Below are positions 60,121-64,000 of a DNA stretch of 64,000 nucleotides, in pieces. The notes beneath the pieces were generated by a model that was not told the DNA's origin, did no database searches, and worked only from the letters and a program-made list of their open reading frames with translations. Origin of the DNA: Panulirus ornatus (Eukaryota > Arthropoda > Malacostraca > Decapoda > Palinuridae); assembly GCF_036320965.1 (NCBI RefSeq), contig NC_092271.1, forward strand, positions 12,734,596-12,798,595. The letters run 5' to 3'. The translations under genes and the position numbers were made by a program. Each line of letters opens with the position of its first letter. Position 1 is the first letter of the stretch.

Positions 60121-61254
60121 TGGTTCTCAGTGAATGTAGGTTTGCGGCAGGGGTGTGTGATGTCTCCATGGTTGTTTAATTTGTTTATGGATGGGGTTGT
60201 AAAGGAGGTAAATGCAAGAGTCCTGGAAAGAGGGGCAAGTATGAAGTCTGTTGGGGATGAGAGAGCTTGGGAAGTGAGTCAATTGTTGTTCGCTGATGAT
60301 ACAGCGCTGGTGGCTGATTCATGTGAGAAACTGCAGAAGCTGGTGACTGAGTTTGGTAAAGTGTGTGGAAGAAGAAAGTTGAGAGTAAATGTGAATAAGA
60401 GCAAGGTTATTAGGTACAGTAGGGGTGAGGGTCAAGTCAATTGGGAGGTGAGTTTGAATGGAGAAAAACTGGAGGAAGTGAAGTGTTTTAGATATCTGGG
60501 AGTGGATCTGTCAGCGGATGGAACCATGGAAGCGGAAGTGGATCATAGGGTGGGGGAGGGGGCGAAAATTTTGGGAGCCTTGAAAAATGTGTGGAAGTCG
60601 AGAACATTATCTCGGAAAGCAAAAATGGGTATGTTTGAGGGAATAGTGGTTCCAACAATGCTGTATGGTTGCGAGGCGTGGGCTATGGATAGAGATGTGC
60701 GCAGGAGGATGGATGTGCTGGAAATGAGATGTTTGAGGACAATGTGTGGTGTGAGGCGGTTTGATCGAGTAAGTAACGTAAGGGTAAGAGAGATGTGTGG
60801 AAATAAAAAGAGCGTGGTCGAGAGAGCAGAAGAGGGTGTTTTGAAATGGTTTGGGCACATGGAGAGAATGAGTGAGGAGAGATTGACCAAGAGGATATAT
60901 GTGTCGGAGGTGGAGGGAACGAGGAGAAGAGGGAGACCAAATTGGAGGTGGAAAGATGGAGTGAAAAAGATTTTGTGTGATCGGGGCCTGAACATGCAGG
61001 AGGGTGAAAGGAGGGCAAGAAATAGAGTGAATTGGAGTCATGTGGTATACAGGGGTTGACGTGCTGTCAGTGGATTGAAGCAAGGCATGTGAAGCGTCTG
61101 GGGTAAACCATGGAAAGCTGTGTAGGTATGTATATTTGCGTGTCTGGACGTGTGTATGTACATGTGTATGGGGGGGGGGGGTTGGGCCATTTCTTTCGTC
61201 TGTTTCCTTGCGCTACCTCGCAAACGCGGGAGACAGCGACAAAGTATAAAAAAA

Positions 61255-61271
<17 letters not shown>
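60121..61271 (+). mobile_element. RTE-like LINE, 3' part with open frame, poly(A)
   Basis: Truncated at WFSVNVGLRQGC inside (TA)n. It is open to 61059 with FADD and all C-terminal motifs, followed by the short-form 3' UTR, hairpin and ~23 A. It shares the SRGEGQVNW and MDRDVRRR variants with 48280-49747 and 37479-38453. Confidence 0.92.

Positions 61272-61338
<67 letters not shown>
61272..61338. repeat. (TA)n microsatellite
   Basis: About 33 TA units directly after the LINE poly(A). Confidence 0.95.
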
Positions 61339-61342
<4 letters not shown>

Positions 61343-62824
61343 GTCTTAGGACTGAACATTTCATAGTAATTATAGAGATATAAAGATCATCATCAATATC
61401 ACTGAGTTTGTTGTATGCCATATAGCTCAAAGGGGGAACTCCCCCCCCCCCCCCCCTTCCCAAAGTTTCACTTGCACAATGAGGTGAACGATATCACCGT
61501 GGTTCTGGTGACGACCTTCACAACTTCGTATTTACCGGAAAGTTTTGCAATTTGCTTATTGTATTGAACTACGCTTGAGGCGTTGCAAGTATGATATTGT
61601 GTTGCAGTAATGGGGCAGCGCGAGCTGACCCTGGGCAGCAGGTTGTGTCGCCCGGGGCAGCCTGCTCAGCGGTGGCTGCCTTTCAGCGACCACTACGTGG
61701 GGTGCATATACTCGGACCCAAGATTATAGCCAGTGTTCGGGAGAAAAACAAGTTTCCTTGCGTCTGCCGTGGACAGTGCCTGAGGCTGGCTGGTAACGGG
61801 AAGTGGCTGTGGTGAGGGCGGGGTGGTGAGGGAGTTGGGGAGGAGCGCCTGGCTTGGGAGGGGTAAGGGGGTAGGGTTGAGGGAGTTTGTGTGAAGTGTG
61901 GGATTAAGGGAGGAAGAAGGGATGAGGGAGGTAGAAAGAGTGGAGGATAAAAGTGGAGTAGAGGAGGTAGAGGTTAGGCCGGATTACCCGTAATGTTGTG
62001 TAGGCTTTGAACCTAAGACTCGGGGGATAGCTAGGGGAACCGTGTGTGCTGTGTGGGGAAAATGGTCGTGTCGGTTTGCCACACTGGAATGGACCCGGCT
62101 GTGTATGACGTAGATACACTGGTAGACAGTTTAATGACCAGGAACTGAGACCGTGAACATGTAGTTAGTGTGGGAAAAAAAGATAATTCTAGGGTAATGG
62201 CCAGGGAAGGGGTGGTCAAAGCCTTGTCTCAAATGTCATAGATTCTCTTTTTAGTTCCACAATACACATACTTACCCGATGGTTATACTTCATGAGATCT
62301 TACGGACGGACGGATTTCCTGTAAGGAAATGTAGCAAGTTATGTCGTGATACGCTGTACTTCCAGATCCTGCCGTCTGTTATTTCAGGATATCTTTTGAT
62401 TCCTTGATAAACAACATTGGGACCTGCAAAGGCTTCAGCGTAAGGCTCGCTAGCTTCTTGGTCCCCTGCTGGGAGGGAAGGCTGAGGGAGGGAGATTTGA
62501 GGTGTGGCATTGAAGGAGGTAGAAGGGGGAAAAGGGCATAGAGGGAATAGGGTGTGTTGATAAAGGAGGGAGAGGGGTGTAGATGAGAGAGGTATAAGCG
62601 AAGGAGGGGAGATGCGAGGTGTGGTCCAGCTACGAGAGGGTACAGCAGGATCAAGGACAGTGTGGTACCATCGTCTGAGGGACAAGGCACACATCCTCTA
62701 CGTCTGGCTCTTTTGATGAGGTACGATGGTGGTACACCTAGTGGTGGCAGGAAGAACTAACGGGAGACTATGGAGTTGAATCTGGTTGAAAGTGACTGCT
62801 GTTTGTGTGATGGGTGAGGGCGAT
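61339..62824. other. Higher-GC non-repetitive DNA, no gene identified
   Basis: GC content rises after about 61600. A C-run of about 18 lies near 61440-61456. Purine-rich stretches (GGGAGG, GAGGGAG) fill 61800-61960 and 62470-62600, which makes antisense ORFs rich in Pro/Ser/Leu (62290-62694 minus). I recognise no protein domain. Confidence 0.45.
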
Positions 62825-63990
62825 GTGTAAGGCAGGGTCAGGATGTGTGGATGATGGGTAGGGTCGGGATGTGTGGATGATGGGTAGGGTCGGGATGTGT
62901 GGATGATGGGTAGGGTCGGGATGTGTGGATGATGGGTAGGGTCGGGATGTGTGGATGATGGGTAGGGTCGGGATGTGTGGATGATGGGTAGGGTCGGGAT
63001 GTGTGGATGATGGGTAGGTTCGGGATGTGTGGGTGTTGGGCAGGGGCGGGTTGTGCGGGTGGATGGGCAGGTTCGGGATGTGTGGTTGGATGGGCAGGGT
63101 CGGGATGTGTGGGTGTTTAGCAGGGTTGGGATGTGTGGGTGTTTAGCAGGGTCGGGATGTGTGGGTGTTTAGCAGGGTCAGGATGTGCGGATGTTGGGCA
63201 GGGTCGGGATGTGTGGGTGTTTAGCAGGGTCTGGATGTGTGGGTGTTTAGCAGGGTTTGGATGTGCGGGTGTTGGGCAGGGTCGGGATGTGTGGGTGTTG
63301 GGCAGGGTCGGGATGTGCGGGTGTTGGGCAGGGTCGGGATGTGTGGGTGTTGGGCAGGGTCGGGATGTGTGGGTGTTTAGCAGGGTCTGGATGTGTGGGT
63401 GTTTAGCAGGGTTTGGATGTGCGGGTGTTGGACAGGGTCGGGATGTGTGGGTGTTGGGCAGGGTCGGGATGTGTGGGTGTTGGGCAGGGTCGGGATGTGC
63501 GGGTGTTGGGCAGGGTCGGGATGTGTGGGTGTTTAGCAGGGTCTGGATGTGTGGGTGTTTAGCAGGGTTTGGATGTGCGGGTGTTGGGCAGGGTCGGGAC
63601 GTGTGGGTGTTTAGCAGGGTCTGGATGTGTGAGTGTTTAGCTGGGTTTGGATGTGCGGGTGTTGGGCAGGGTCGGGATGTGTGGGTGTTTAGCAGGGTTT
63701 GGATGTGCGGGTGCTGGGCAGGGTCGGGATGTGCGGGTGTTGGGCAGGGTCGGGATGTGTGGGTGTTGGGCAGGGTCGGGATGTGCGGGTGTTGGGCAGG
63801 GTCGGGATGTGCGGGTGTTGGGCAGGGTCGGGATGTGTTGGTGAATGGGCAGGGTCGGGATGTGCGGGTGTTGGGCAGGGTCGGGATGTGCGGGTGTTGG
63901 GCAGGGTCGGGATGTGTAGGTGTTGGGCAGGGTCGGGATGTGCGGGTGATGGGCAGAGTCGGGATGTGTGGGTGCTAGGACGTGTGAATG
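62825..63990. repeat. 26-bp minisatellite with higher-order structure
   Basis: More than 40 units of 26 bp. The first block (about 62840-63010) repeats GTGTGGATGATGGGTAGGGT. The later block alternates a GTGTTGGGCAGGGTCGGGAT unit with a GTGTTTAGCAGGGTCTGGAT unit. The TTTAGCAGGGTCTGG variant falls at 63221, 63377 and 63533, exactly 156 bp (6 units) apart, then at 63611 (3 units on). The 281-codon plus ORF across it is a by-product, because 3 units (78 bp) make a 26-residue repeat with no stop. Confidence 0.95.
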
Positions 63991-64000
63991 CTAGGATGAG

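Noticed and set aside
62290..62694. Pro/Ser/Leu-rich minus ORFs (134 and 103 codons)
   Set aside because: They mirror a purine-rich strand, overlap each other in two frames and show no known motif.
63133..63978. 281-codon ORF rich in Gly, Cys and Val
   Set aside because: It is the 26-bp minisatellite read in a frame without stops, and its 26-residue periodicity follows directly from three repeat units.

Overview
The window is eukaryotic nuclear DNA from an arthropod, most likely a decapod crustacean. The evidence is spliced exons of an insect-type Src42A tyrosine kinase, very long (TA)n tracts, SINE-like repeats ending in a CGGCCGGGGC-type tRNA-derived module, and dense young LINE copies. 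No prokaryotic gene, operon, CRISPR array or virus is visible.

Host genes. One gene, a Src42A-like non-receptor tyrosine kinase, runs on the minus strand across most of the window. Four coding exons were recovered by splice sites and reading phase. They are the MGNC start exon (46759-46857), the linker plus SH3 exon (21986-22332), the first SH2 exon (11599-11720) and the second SH2 exon (4391-4554). They give residues 1-244 without a break; the kinase domain must lie beyond base 1. Inside the first large intron, on the plus strand, is a second host coding fragment (45258-45658). It encodes the C-terminal thiamine-diphosphate-binding part of a 2-hydroxyacyl-CoA lyase (HACL1-like) and may be a pseudogene.

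Mobile elements. Much of the rest is one LINE family, here called the RTE-like LINE. It has a single ORF with an N-terminal APE-type endonuclease, a reverse transcriptase and a C-terminal WFGHMERM/RRGRPNWRW module. One copy (7654-10971, minus) is full length with an intact 998-codon ORF. More than twenty others are 5'-truncated, nested, internally deleted or inverted. Two 3' UTR forms exist: a long form on mostly decayed copies, and a short form on the intact copies. Eight copies of a ~225-bp non-autonomous element share their 5' part with the LINE 5' UTR, and their end resembles the LINE 3' hairpin, as a deletion-derivative parasite would. Many elements start or end in (TA)n, and newer ones sit inside TA tracts of older ones.

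Layout. 1-7653: Src intron and exon 4, with old LINE relics. 7654-10971: intact LINE. 10972-12540: intron with exon 3. 12545-21967: stacked old and young LINE copies. 21986-22332: SH3 exon, flanked tightly by two LINE tails. 22438-25860: a LINE tail, intron and a CR1-like relic. 25861-45257: an almost solid block of LINE and short-element insertions, with a 298-bp perfect-type palindrome at 31182-31480. 45258-47060: HACL1-like fragment and Src start exon. 47061-61338: Src 5' flank with further LINE copies, tRNA-derived SINEs and microsatellites. 61339-64000: non-repetitive DNA, then a 26-bp minisatellite with a 156-bp higher-order period.
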